NCBI GenBank assembly: GCA_900766795.1 | Contig: CAAFWX010000272.1 | Coordinates: 1-16,360 of the forward strand | Reading direction: 5' to 3' | DNA: 16,360 nucleotides | Origin: Oscillospiraceae bacterium | Lineage (GTDB): Bacteria > Bacillota_A > Clostridia > Oscillospirales > Ruminococcaceae | Part shown: positions 1-7,700 of the stretch, piece after piece | How the letters are laid out: the number at the start of each line of letters is the position of its first letter | How positions within the stretch are numbered: position 1 is the stretch's first letter | Program-made: the position numbers and the translations under genes | The notes under the pieces: generated by a model | Told to the model about the DNA's origin: nothing | Database searches by the model: none | The model's input: only the letters and a program-made list of their open reading frames with translations

Positions 1-40
1 AAGGCACGGAAATCAATTTCTTCCTAAAGAATAACAAATC

Positions 41-146
41 ATTGTAGGGGCGACCTTTGGTCGCCCGTTTTACGCAGTATTTTCAGCACCTGCGGTCGCC
101 CGTACCGACGGCAAAAATGTGGGCGGTCACAGACCGCCCCTACAAT
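41..146. repeat. Short dispersed inverted-repeat element (MITE/REP-like)
   Basis: The two ends are imperfect inverted copies of each other. The left end (41-66) starts ATTGTAGGGGCG and continues into a small palindrome, GACC..GGTC. The right end (121-146) is the mirror image, ending CGCCCCTACAAT. The central 55 bp holds another GGTCGCCCGTACCGACGG-type stretch. There is no coding potential. Weak similarity between the outer flanks (an AATCAA-type stretch near 11 and its complement near 178) hints that the element may be slightly larger. GC-rich non-coding repeats with TTGTAGGGGCG ends occur in many clostridial genomes, but copy number cannot be judged from one window. Confidence 0.6.
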
Positions 147-179
147 AATTCGCTGTTGTTTTGTTGAAGATTGATTTTT

Positions 180-209
180 ATGCCCGCCAAGGATAATCTC
201 CGCGGGCAA
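180..209 (-). terminator. Stem-loop after the anti-sigma gene (possible terminator)
   Basis: TGCCCGC (181-187) pairs with GCGGGCA (202-208) around a 14-nt loop that can itself fold. It lies about 10 bp beyond the stop of the anti-sigma-like gene and is flanked by A/T runs. On the minus strand no clear U-run follows the stem, so it may be a weak terminator or a 3'-end stabilising hairpin. Confidence 0.4.
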
Positions 210-217
210 AAATGCAA

Positions 218-1255
218 CTAATTCAGAGGTATCTCAAAATGGTGCACGGGAATGAGGACGGCAATATCATACGGGTCAACCGGACAGGGCAGGGTGCTTG
301 AGTATTCGTTTTCGCTGCCGTGAGCAAGTCCGAAATCGTAGCTTCGCATTATCCTTGTGCCGTCGTTCAGGATAACTCCGTGCTCGATATATTCAAGCAC
401 CATCTCATAGGTTGCTTCGTTTTCGTCGGTGAATTTCTTCAAGCTCTGCGTTTTGGATTCCCACAGCTTATGACCTGCGTTCGTCATGTTAATGCGGTAT
501 CTGAACGGCGTTATCTCCACCGAATCGATATGGAACACCAACCCGTCGCCGTAAGGCTCGAAATCCTTGTTCACCTCAACCACGCGCTTTTCCTCGCATA
601 TCGGAAAATCAATCTCGATTTCGACAGGCTCGGTGTTTCCGAAAAGGAGGCGTTGTGGCTGTTCGTCCAAGTCAAAATAAGTCATATACTCGAACGTTGG
701 GCGCAAGGTCTGCCCCGCCGTGGAATCCATGGTGTACTCCATCATGTAGTGTATCGTGTCGCCCTCAACGGAATACTGCCATGTGGCGATACTCTGCCAG
801 AACAATTCGTCCGTGTTGTCGTACAGGTGAATGGTCTGCGTCGAATTGACGTCCGTGATGTCCGACCAGTCGCCCTCCCGCACCACGTCAAACAGGATAT
901 AAACGCTTTGCGCTTCCGCCGCAGCGCCGATGACGTGCACGTCAAAATCCTCGCCGTAGCGCCACTCGTCTATCTCCTTGCCGTATTTTGCGAAATCAAA
1001 GCTGCCCGAGGTGTCCGCTTTCTCGTTGTAGAACACCCTGCTGAACATCGCGGTATAATCCCAGCCGTTTGCCGCTCCCGCTGCGGCAGTTGTAAGCGCC
1101 GCCAAAGCCGCTGCCGCAGCGATAATTGTTGTCCGTATTCTGCCTTTGGTTTTTGGTTTCATTTTATCCGCCTTTCTGCTCAAAACTGCTTGAAGCAGCT
1201 CCTCGTCGCTCGCGGCGGGTGTTATCCTGTCGTAATATTTCCTGTATTCATTCAT
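218..1255 (-). CDS. Anti-sigma-factor-like membrane protein (DUF4179-type)
   Basis: This 345-residue protein has a hydrophilic N-terminal segment (residues 1-38, with a SDEELLQAVLSRKA motif), one Ala-rich transmembrane helix (about 41-62) and a large extracytoplasmic beta-rich domain. That is the layout of DUF4179-type proteins encoded beside ECF sigma factors, where the cytoplasmic tail is thought to hold the sigma factor at the membrane. The start is supported by AGGAGG at 1263-1268, 7 nt before the ATG, which overlaps the TGA of the sigma gene, so the two are translationally coupled. The role follows from topology and pairing with the sigma gene; I see no classical zinc-binding anti-sigma motif (HxxxCxxC), and the signal it senses is unknown. 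An alternative is a membrane sensor or effector controlled by the sigma factor. Confidence 0.8.
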   Translation of the reverse strand: MNEYRKYYDRITPAASDEELLQAVLSRKADKMKPKTKGRIRTTIIAAAAALAALTTAAAGAANGWDYTAMFSRVFYNEKADTSGSFDFAKYGKEIDEWRYGEDFDVHVIGAAAEAQSVYILFDVVREGDWSDITDVNSTQTIHLYDNTDELFWQSIATWQYSVEGDTIHYMMEYTMDSTAGQTLRPTFEYMTYFDLDEQPQRLLFGNTEPVEIEIDFPICEEKRVVEVNKDFEPYGDGLVFHIDSVEITPFRYRINMTNAGHKLWESKTQSLKKFTDENEATYEMVLEYIEHGVILNDGTRIMRSYDFGLAHGSENEYSSTLPCPVDPYDIAVLIPVHHFEIPLN

Positions 1256-1267
1256 AGCCGCCCCTCC

Positions 1268-1732
1268 TCACGAGCCGTTTTCCAGATACTCACGAAGCAT
1301 TTTCCGCGCGCGGTTGAGCCGCGTTGTCACCGCGCTCACCGTTGAGCGGGTTATCCGCGCAATCTCCTTTACGGAGCAGTCCTCATAATAGAACAGGTGT
1401 ATCGCCGTGCGGTATGCCGCGGGAAGCTTTGCCACCGCCTCGGCAAGCCCGTAATCCGCTTTTTCCTCGGCGGGCAGGCTTTCGTCCAGTTCCACTGTGC
1501 GGTTTCTTGTGAATTTGCGCAGCTCGGACAGCGAAAGGTTAATCGTAACGCGGAAAAGCCACGCGCGGCAGCCGTTATCGCTGTCAAAGCCGCCGTTATG
1601 CTCGTAGAGCCTGATAAACGCTTCCTGACAGATATCCTCTGCTTCCGCTTCGTTTCTGACATAGCTGTATGCCAGACGGTACACGCTCTTGTGAAACAAA
1701 CCGATATATTCCCGAAGCTTTTCCTCGTCCAA
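1268..1732 (-). CDS. RNA polymerase sigma factor, ECF subfamily
   Basis: A 154-residue ECF sigma factor. Region 2 spans about 10-78, with the AYSYVRNEAEAEDICQEAFI core-binding and -10 recognition segment. Region 4 spans about 95-150, with LPAAYRTAIHLFYYEDCS followed by the helix-turn-helix VKEIARITRSTVSAVTTRL. It would direct RNA polymerase to a small regulon, probably under control of the membrane protein encoded immediately downstream. The reading frame stays open to 1984, but that extension would overlap proC and its terminator. I chose the TTG at 1732 because AGGGAGG (1741-1747) lies 8 nt upstream and the family homology begins there (MDEEKLREYIGLF). No ECF-type autoregulatory promoter (AAC..CGTC) was evident upstream. 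Confidence 0.9.
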   Translation of the reverse strand: MDEEKLREYIGLFHKSVYRLAYSYVRNEAEAEDICQEAFIRLYEHNGGFDSDNGCRAWLFRVTINLSLSELRKFTRNRTVELDESLPAEEKADYGLAEAVAKLPAAYRTAIHLFYYEDCSVKEIARITRSTVSAVTTRLNRARKMLREYLENGS

Positions 1733-1785
1733 ACCTTTCACCTCCCTGCTTCGTGTGTTTGTGCTATAAAAGACGTCTTTCGTAT

Positions 1786-1815
1786 GTATAACGCGCGGGG
1801 AACGCGATTTGTCAC
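1786..1815 (-). promoter_or_regulatory. Candidate promoter for the ECF sigma operon
   Basis: On the minus strand GTGACA (1810-1815) and TTATAC (1786-1791) are separated by 18 bp and lie between the proC terminator and the sigma-gene ribosome-binding site. The match to consensus is moderate and no other pair stands out. Confidence 0.35.
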
Positions 1816-1824
1816 AGCTTTTGA

Positions 1825-1857
1825 CAAAAAAACAGCGCCCCCGAAAAGGAGCGCTGC
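1825..1857 (-). terminator. Rho-independent terminator of folT-proC
   Basis: On the minus strand the stem CAGCGCTCC / GGGGCGCTG (9 positions, one mismatch, 1833-1856) is followed directly by seven T residues (1826-1832). It lies 25 bp after the proC stop and separates that unit from the sigma operon. Confidence 0.85.
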
Positions 1858-1880
1858 AATTGTTATTCTGCGGGTTATAA

Positions 1881-2681
1881 TTACTTCTTTTCGCCCAATT
1901 CATACGCGCGCTTAGTGCAAGCCTCGCAAGCTGCCTTTGCAACATCAGTAAGCTTTCCCTCATAAAGCTTGTCAAGCCCCGCAAGGGTGGTGCCGCCCGG
2001 AGAGGAAACCTGCTTTATCAGCTCGTCAACGGTCATGCCGCTCTCGGTCATCATCTTCGCTGAGCCGATAAGCGTCTGCGCAAACAGGCGCAGCGCAGCG
2101 TCCTTGTCGATTCCAACGCTGTCGGCGTACTCGATAAAGCCCTTTGCGTAGAGGTAGATGAACGCGGGGGAGCTGCCGTTTACGGCAATAACCTCCTTCA
2201 TCTTGTCGCAGGGTACGACCTCGGTTATGCCGCACGAGCCGATTACCTTTCTCGCAAACGCAAACTCCTCGTCGGAAACCGCGCTGTCGCGGCTCATGGC
2301 GGAAGCGCCAACGCCCAGCATCATGGGAGTGTTGGGCATTACGAGAACCACCTTTGCGTTAGCGTTTGTCCGCTCGCGAATGAACTCCGCGGAAATTCCC
2401 GCGCAGATGGAGATAATAACCGTTTCGGGCTTGAGCGCCGTTTTCATCTCGGCAAGCACAGGCTCAAGCTGCTGAGGCTTTACCGCCAGCAGAATGTAGT
2501 CGCATTTCTCGGTAAGCTCCTTTACGCTCGCAGAGGCGGTCGCGCCCATCTCCATAAGCCCGCTAAGCTTCTCCTCGTTCGCGTCATAGGCGAAAACGTG
2601 GGTGCTGCCCAGCTTTCCGTTTATTCCCTTGATGATGGCGCTGCCCATGTTGCCAACGCCAATAAATCCAAGCTTTGTCAT
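1881..2681 (-). CDS. proC: Pyrroline-5-carboxylate reductase
   Basis: This enzyme catalyses the last step of proline synthesis, reducing 1-pyrroline-5-carboxylate with NAD(P)H in the cytoplasm. The 266-residue product has the family's usual length. It shows the N-terminal dinucleotide-binding GFIGVGNMGSA (5-15), the AVKPQ motif (66-70), VMPNTP (114-119), NGSSPAF (168-174) and the C-terminal signature VSSPGGTT (225-232). The start is the ATG at 2681, with AAAGGAC about 8 nt upstream; an in-frame extension to 2753 would run into folT and is rejected. It starts 19 bp after the folT stop, with no terminator or promoter visible between them, so it probably shares folT's THF-riboswitch leader. A terminator follows at 1825-1857. 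Confidence 0.95.
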   Translation of the reverse strand: MTKLGFIGVGNMGSAIIKGINGKLGSTHVFAYDANEEKLSGLMEMGATASASVKELTEKCDYILLAVKPQQLEPVLAEMKTALKPETVIISICAGISAEFIRERTNANAKVVLVMPNTPMMLGVGASAMSRDSAVSDEEFAFARKVIGSCGITEVVPCDKMKEVIAVNGSSPAFIYLYAKGFIEYADSVGIDKDAALRLFAQTLIGSAKMMTESGMTVDELIKQVSSPGGTTLAGLDKLYEGKLTDVAKAACEACTKRAYELGEKK

Positions 2682-2700
2682 GAATAATGTCCTTTCTTTT

Positions 2701-3297
2701 TCAGAGGGACCCCTTTGCGCCGTCCTGCTTTCGGAAGATACGGTTGTATGCAAGCTTAAGCGGAATGCACAGCGCCGACATCATCACCACGCCAAGACCG
2801 AATGTGATAAGATTCGTGACAATTCTTGCCGCAAAAAGCGCGCCGAAGCTGTCGCCTGTGATATAGCCTATGCTGTAAAGCGCCAGAGTGTTGAGGGTAA
2901 GGTTGCACACCGCGCACACGATAAAACGCGCGATTACTATGCGGACAAGCGTCTGCCAGTTCTTCTCGGGTCTTATGTTGTAGAGAATCATGCCGTAGAT
3001 AAGACCCTCCAGCCCCGAAATAAGAACAAGCGCGGGAATAAACGTTCCTATTGGGTTTACGAGATAGCCGATAACGTCCACCAGCAATCCCGCAAGACCG
3101 CCGCAAACGGGACCGAACAGTATTCCAATCATCGCCAGCGGCAGGAACACGAAGTTAATCTTTATCGCGTCGCCTATTCTAATCGAGCCGAAGCCGTCCA
3201 GAACGACAGCCACCGCCAGCAGCATACCTATTGTTACAATGCACTTAACGCTTTTGAGTTCCTCTGCGGATTTCTTGAAGTTAGTAAAAAAAGCCAT
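2701..3297 (-). CDS. folT: Folate ECF transporter S component
   Basis: A 198-residue, very hydrophobic protein with about six membrane helices (approximately 18-36, 46-62, 64-80, 86-106, 118-140 and 155-182). It matches folate-specific S components of energy-coupling-factor transporters, including the segment INFVFLPLAMIGILFGPVCGG and the following DVIGYLVNPIGTFIP. It would bind folate at the membrane and work with a shared EcfA/A'/T module encoded elsewhere, since no ATPase or T component is present nearby. The start is the ATG at 3297, with AAGGAGG 8 nt upstream (3306-3312). The THF riboswitch in its leader is independent support for folate specificity. proC follows after 19 bp. Confidence 0.93.
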   Translation of the reverse strand: MAFFTNFKKSAEELKSVKCIVTIGMLLAVAVVLDGFGSIRIGDAIKINFVFLPLAMIGILFGPVCGGLAGLLVDVIGYLVNPIGTFIPALVLISGLEGLIYGMILYNIRPEKNWQTLVRIVIARFIVCAVCNLTLNTLALYSIGYITGDSFGALFAARIVTNLITFGLGVVMMSALCIPLKLAYNRIFRKQDGAKGSL

Positions 3298-3377
3298 TTG
3301 CTTCTCCTCCTTGAAAATAACTAACTTCGCTATAAACAAACAGAACAAAGCACAATGGCTCTATATTCAATTTATGT

Positions 3378-3487
3378 ACAGCGAGATGCGAGAGCTGCAC
3401 CGCAAGCGAATGGCAAAATACCTCGCTTTTCGTCCCCTCGGCAACTCTCCGTCCGAGGAGCACTTAACGCGCAGCGCTCTACTCTGT
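3378..3487 (-). ncRNA. Tetrahydrofolate (THF) riboswitch, folT leader
   Basis: Read on the minus strand, the sequence follows the known THF riboswitch architecture. P1 is ACAG (3484-3487) with CTGT (3378-3381), followed by the conserved AGTA, a GAG/CTC pairing, and P2 GCTGC/GCAGC. The invariant GCGTTAAGTG follows. P3 is an 8-bp stem, CTCCTCGG/CCGAGGGG. Then come ACGAAAAGCGAG and an extended P4 (AAGCGA/TCGCTT), and finally GCGGTGCAGC. The P3 loop contains GAGAG, complementary to CTCTC in the P2-P1 junction, which is the expected pseudoknot. It lies about 80 nt before the folT start. No terminator with a U-run lies between aptamer and gene, so the output mechanism is unresolved; translational control is possible. 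Confidence 0.94.
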
Positions 3488-3488
3488 G

Positions 3489-3516
3489 GTTTTCCGCCTT
3501 TTAGCGGAGCCTTTTT
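3489..3516 (+). terminator. Hairpin with T-run on the plus strand, between pfkA and the riboswitch
   Basis: TCCGC (3493-3497) pairs with GCGGA (3504-3508) around a 6-nt loop, with outer GG/CC pairs, and is followed on the plus strand by TTTTT (3512-3516). On the minus strand, the direction of pfkA and folT, the stem lacks a U-run. It therefore looks like a poor terminator for pfkA and could instead stop antisense transcription. No plus-strand gene is visible here. Confidence 0.35.
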
Positions 3517-3526
3517 CTATCAAAAA

Positions 3527-4489
3527 TCAGTAGCTGATTTCGTTTGCAATCTTGTACAGACGCTCGTCGAAGGGCTTCTTCATGGAAAGAGCCTCCTGAA
3601 TGTCAACGTCGTATACCTTGCCGTCCTTCATGCCGACAACGCGGTTGCCGATTCCCTTTTCGAGAAGCTCAACAGCGTAGTAGCCCATCTCCGAGGCCGC
3701 AACTCTGTCGCGAACGGTAGGGCTGCCGCCTCTCTGAACGTGACCGAGAATGGTTGCTCTGGCCTCAATGCCTGTTTCAGCCTGAATCCTCTTTGCAATC
3801 TCCTCTGTGCCGCCAACGCCCTCTGCGACAACAACGATGAACTGCTCCTTGCCGCTGTCTCTGCTCTTCTTAATCTTTGCGATAACATCATCAATGTTGT
3901 AGGGAACCTCGGGAACGAGGATAGCGTTTGCGCCGCAGGCAATACCGGTGTTCAGCGCAATGTGACCTGCGCCTCTGCCCATAACCTCAACAACCGCACA
4001 TCTCTCGTGAGAGTGAGAGGTGTCGCGAAGCTTGTCCACAAGCTCCATAACAGTGTTCATAGCGGTGTCGTAGCCGATGGTGTACTCCGAGCACTGAATA
4101 TCGTTGTCAATGGTTCCGGGAATGCCGACGCAGGGAACGCCTGCCTTGGAAAGGTCAGCCGCGCCTCTGAAAGAGCCGTCGCCGCCGATAACAACGATAC
4201 CTGCCATGTTGTTTGCAACGCAGACATCCTTTGCCTTCAGGACATACTCCCACTCCTTGAACTCAAGGCAGCGTGCGGTGAAGATTTCAGTGCCGCCGCG
4301 CTGGATAATGTCGGAAACATCTCTTGCTTCAAGCTCTACCATGTCATTGTGGAGCAGACCGTTGTAGCCGCGGCGGATACCGATAACCTTAAATCCCTTG
4401 CTGATAGCTGCTCTTGTTACGGCACGGACAGCCGCGTTCATTCCCGGGGCGTCGCCGCCGCTTGTGAGAACACCAATTGTCTTCTGCAT
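3527..4489 (-). CDS. pfkA: ATP-dependent 6-phosphofructokinase
   Basis: This enzyme phosphorylates fructose 6-phosphate to fructose 1,6-bisphosphate, the committed step of glycolysis. At 320 residues it matches the bacterial PfkA length. Visible motifs are the ATP site TSGGDAPGMN (9-18), GGDGS (102-106), the catalytic GTIDND (125-130), MGRGAGH (170-176) and GHVQRGGSP (249-257). Glycine rather than aspartate in GGDGS indicates ATP rather than pyrophosphate use. The start is the ATG at 4489, with GGAGAG 8 nt upstream; the longer in-frame ATG at 4516 is less suitable because it precedes this site. It has its own promoter (4563-4591), although dnaE lies upstream in the same direction, an arrangement familiar in clostridia. 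The folT leader begins 39 bp after its stop. Confidence 0.97.
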   Translation of the reverse strand: MQKTIGVLTSGGDAPGMNAAVRAVTRAAISKGFKVIGIRRGYNGLLHNDMVELEARDVSDIIQRGGTEIFTARCLEFKEWEYVLKAKDVCVANNMAGIVVIGGDGSFRGAADLSKAGVPCVGIPGTIDNDIQCSEYTIGYDTAMNTVMELVDKLRDTSHSHERCAVVEVMGRGAGHIALNTGIACGANAILVPEVPYNIDDVIAKIKKSRDSGKEQFIVVVAEGVGGTEEIAKRIQAETGIEARATILGHVQRGGSPTVRDRVAASEMGYYAVELLEKGIGNRVVGMKDGKVYDVDIQEALSMKKPFDERLYKIANEISY

Positions 4490-4531
4490 AGTACTTACTC
4501 TCCATTTCTTCGGCATAATGCCTTATATATC

Positions 4532-4548
4532 ACCGAGTAATGCTCGGT
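4532..4548 (-). other. 5' stem-loop in the pfkA leader
   Basis: ACCGAG / CTCGGT forms a 6-bp stem with a 5-nt loop. It lies within about 10 nt of the transcription start predicted from the promoter just upstream. A hairpin at the very 5' end of an mRNA often slows its decay; the role here is inferred. Confidence 0.45.
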
Positions 4549-4562
4549 TTCATTCAATTTCT

Positions 4563-4591
4563 ATTTTACTAAAAAGCCGCCCGCTCGTCAA
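4563..4591 (-). promoter_or_regulatory. Sigma-A-type promoter of pfkA
   Basis: On the minus strand TTGACG (4586-4591) and TAAAAT (4563-4568) are separated by exactly 17 bp. This is a near-consensus housekeeping promoter about 75 bp upstream of the pfkA start codon. Confidence 0.85.
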
Positions 4592-4710
4592 GTGGTTTTT
4601 CCCCTTTGAGCGAGGTTATTCAGGCAAATGGTGCTTTTTGCCCAAATTACCCTTACTTTTTTCAGCAAAACTGTGCAATTATCAACGAGCAGATTTCTGT
4701 GAAACATCAC

Positions 4711-4730
4711 AAAAAGCATTGTGCACAATG
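4711..4730 (-). terminator. Weak terminator after dnaE
   Basis: On the minus strand the perfect palindrome CATTGTGCACAATG (4717-4730) can form a 5-bp stem with a 4-nt loop and is followed by CTTTTT. It lies 5 bp beyond the dnaE stop. The short stem suggests incomplete termination. Confidence 0.5.
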
Positions 4731-4735
4731 ACGGC

Positions 4736-7700
4736 TCATTTCACAATAACATTGCCGCTGCCGCAGATTTTCTCCAGCTCGCGAAGAAGCGCTGCGCTGA
4801 TGTTCACCCCGTGAAGCCCGTGAAGCTTCTTTACCTCGCGGGTGTCCGAGAAGCACACGCGCGCTTTTTCCATGCCCGAATGTCTTTTCAGAACTGTGGA
4901 CACCGCGGCAATCTTCTGCGCGTCATTTGACGGGAGGTTTACGAAAACCGTCCGAAGCGTTCGCTGCGGCTGCTTTGCGGCGGGAGTGATTTTTTCGCAC
5001 ACAAGGCTTGTCCTGCCGTTCTTTATTGAAACCCGCCCGCGCACGGTGCACACCTCCCCCTCGGGAAGCCTGCCCATTGCCACCATAAGCTCCGAGAAAA
5101 TCACCCCGTCAATCGCGCCCGTGCCGTCCTCGAATGCCGCAAACGCCATCAGCAAGCCGTTCTTCGCGGAGTGCTGCCGCGCGGACGTGCACAGCGCGGT
5201 TATGCTGACGGCGCGCCCGTCAGAAAGCCCGAGGACATCGGCAATATACATTCCGTCAACGTCCGAGCGGTCGGCGTATTCGTCCGCGGGGTGCCCCGAA
5301 ACGTACAGCCCGAGCGTTTCCTTTTCCAGCTGAAGAAGCTGAATGCGGCTTAACTCGGGTGCCGGGGTGAACACAAAGCCCTGCTGCTTGTCCTCGGCGC
5401 CGAAAAGGTCAAGCTGCCCGCTGCTCTCGCGGGAATACTCCCTCGCGGCGAAGTCAAGCAGCGGGTCGCAGTTCTGCATAAGCTGCCGCCTGTTCTGCGG
5501 GAAGCAGTCAAACGCGCCCGCGCGTATAAGCGCGTCCATGGTACGGCGGTTGTTGTCCTGCCCCGCCATGCGCACGCAGAAATCCTGCACGGAAGCAAAC
5601 TCCCCGCGCTGCCGCTCGCGCACAAGCGCCGAAATGAACACCCTGCCGAGGTTCTTTATCGCAAGCAGCCCGAAGCGCACCGCGCCGTTTTCCTCGGTGA
5701 AGCCCGCGAAGCTTTTGTTGACGTCGGGCGGCAGCAGCTTCACTCCGTTGTCGGAAAGGTCGGCGATGTATTCCGCCATCTTGTCCGTCCAGTCCAGCAC
5801 CGAGGTAATCAGCACGGGCATGTAGTCGAGATAGTAGTGGCACCTGAGATACGCCGTGCGGTATGCAAGCACCGCATAAGCCGCCGCATGGGATTTGTTA
5901 AATGCATAGGACGCAAAGGACGACATCTCGTCGAAAATCTCGTTTGCCACCGCCTCGGGAACTCCGTTTGCGACAGCGCCGCAGTTGGATTCCGTGCCGT
6001 AGATAAACGCGCCGCGCTCAAGCTCCATTTCTGCGTGCTTCTTTTTCGACATAACGCGCCGCACGCTGTCCGCTCTGCCGTAGGAATAGCCGCCGATGTC
6101 GCGGCATATCTGCATTACCTGCTCCTGATACACGATACAGCCGTAGGTGACGGAAAGTATGTCCCGCAGCAGCGGGTGCTTGTAGGTGATTTCCTCAGGA
6201 GCCTTGTGGCGGTTTTCGATATAGGTCGGAATGGAAGCCATAGGTCCCGGGCGGTACAGCGCAAGCGCCGCCGTCAAATCCTCGGGCGAAGCGGGTTTAA
6301 GCCGCGACAGCACCGAGGTCATTCCCGCCGACTCAAACTGGAACACGCCGCAGGTTCCCCCGTTTGACAGCATTTCATACACCGCAGGGTCGTATTCGTC
6401 AATGCAAGATAGGTCGAAATCGGGCTGCCTGCTGCGAATGCTGTCCACGGTCTTTTTGATTACGGTGAGGTTGCGAAGCCCGAGGAAATCCATTTTCAGC
6501 AGCCCAAGCTTTTCGAGTATCCCCATGGTGTACTGCGTGACAACCTCCCCGTCGTCGCGCTGTAAGGGGACGTATTCCGTCACGGGGTCGCGGGTGATGA
6601 CGATTCCCGCCGCATGGACGGTGGTGTGGCGCGGCATTCCCTCTATTTCCATAGCCACGCGCACAAGCGAAGCCGCGTCGCGGTTCTTTGCGCAGAGCGC
6701 AGCAAGCTCGCCGTGCTCCGCTTCTTCCGAAAGGGTGGAGTTTGCCGAGCCGATAAGCCTTGCAGCCGAATCGGCGATAGGCGCGCTTATCCCCATAACC
6801 CTTGCAGCATCCCGCAGAGCGCCCTTTGCTTTCATAGTATCGAACGCTATTATCTGCGCCACATGGTCTGCGCCGTAGCGGCGGCGGACATATTCGATAA
6901 CCTCGCCGCGCCGCTCGTTGCAAAAGTCAATGTCAAAGTCCGGCATGGAAACGCGCTCGGGATTAAGAAAGCGCTCAAACAGCAGATTAAAGCGCAGCGG
7001 GTCGATGTCGGTGATTCCCATGCAGTAGGCGCAAAGCGAGCCTGCGCCGCTTCCTCTGCCGGGACCTACGGGGATATCCTGCGAGCGGGCATAGCGGATA
7101 AAGTCCCACACAATGAGGTAGTAATCGACATAACCCATTCGCGTGATTACGGAAAGCTCATACTCAAGCCGCTCGACAACTTCTGCGGAAAGCGCGCCGT
7201 AGCGCTTCTCGGCGCCCTTAAAGCAAAGGCGGCGGAAATAGGCGGCATTGTCGGACACTCCCTCCTGCGTGAAAAGGGGAAGCTTCGTGACCCCGAACTC
7301 AAATTCCACATTGCAGCGGCTCGCAATCTCAACAGTCACAGCAAGCTCCTCGGCGGTGAACAGCTCCCGCATTTGCGCATAGTCCTTCAGGTAGTATTCC
7401 TCCGTGGGAAGCGCGAGTGGATTTTTCTCCGAAAGCCGCTTGTTCTGACCGATACAAGACAGCACGCGCTGCGCAAAAGCGCCCTCGGGCTTAATATAGT
7501 GCACGTCGTTCGTAGGGCAGACGGGAAGCCCCTGCCCCCGCGCAAAGTTTCGCAGCCGCTGCACCGCTGCCGCTCCGTCCGCGCCTTGGTGGTTCATAAT
7601 TTCGATGTAAAATCTCCCGCGGAATGTATCGGTGTACCACTCCGCAGCGGCGCGGGCTTCGGAAAATCTGTTCTGCGACAGCAGGCGGGGAATTTCCCCT

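Noticed and set aside
1733..1984. N-terminal extension of the ECF sigma factor frame up to 1984
   Set aside because: It would overlap the proC coding region and its terminator, and it has no similarity to sigma factors. A strong ribosome-binding site supports the TTG start at 1732.
3239..4540. 433-codon plus-strand frame opposite pfkA and folT
   Set aside because: It runs antisense to pfkA and the riboswitch, its composition is what a mirrored coding frame gives (Cys/Asn/Ala rich), and it has no ribosome-binding site or recognisable domain.
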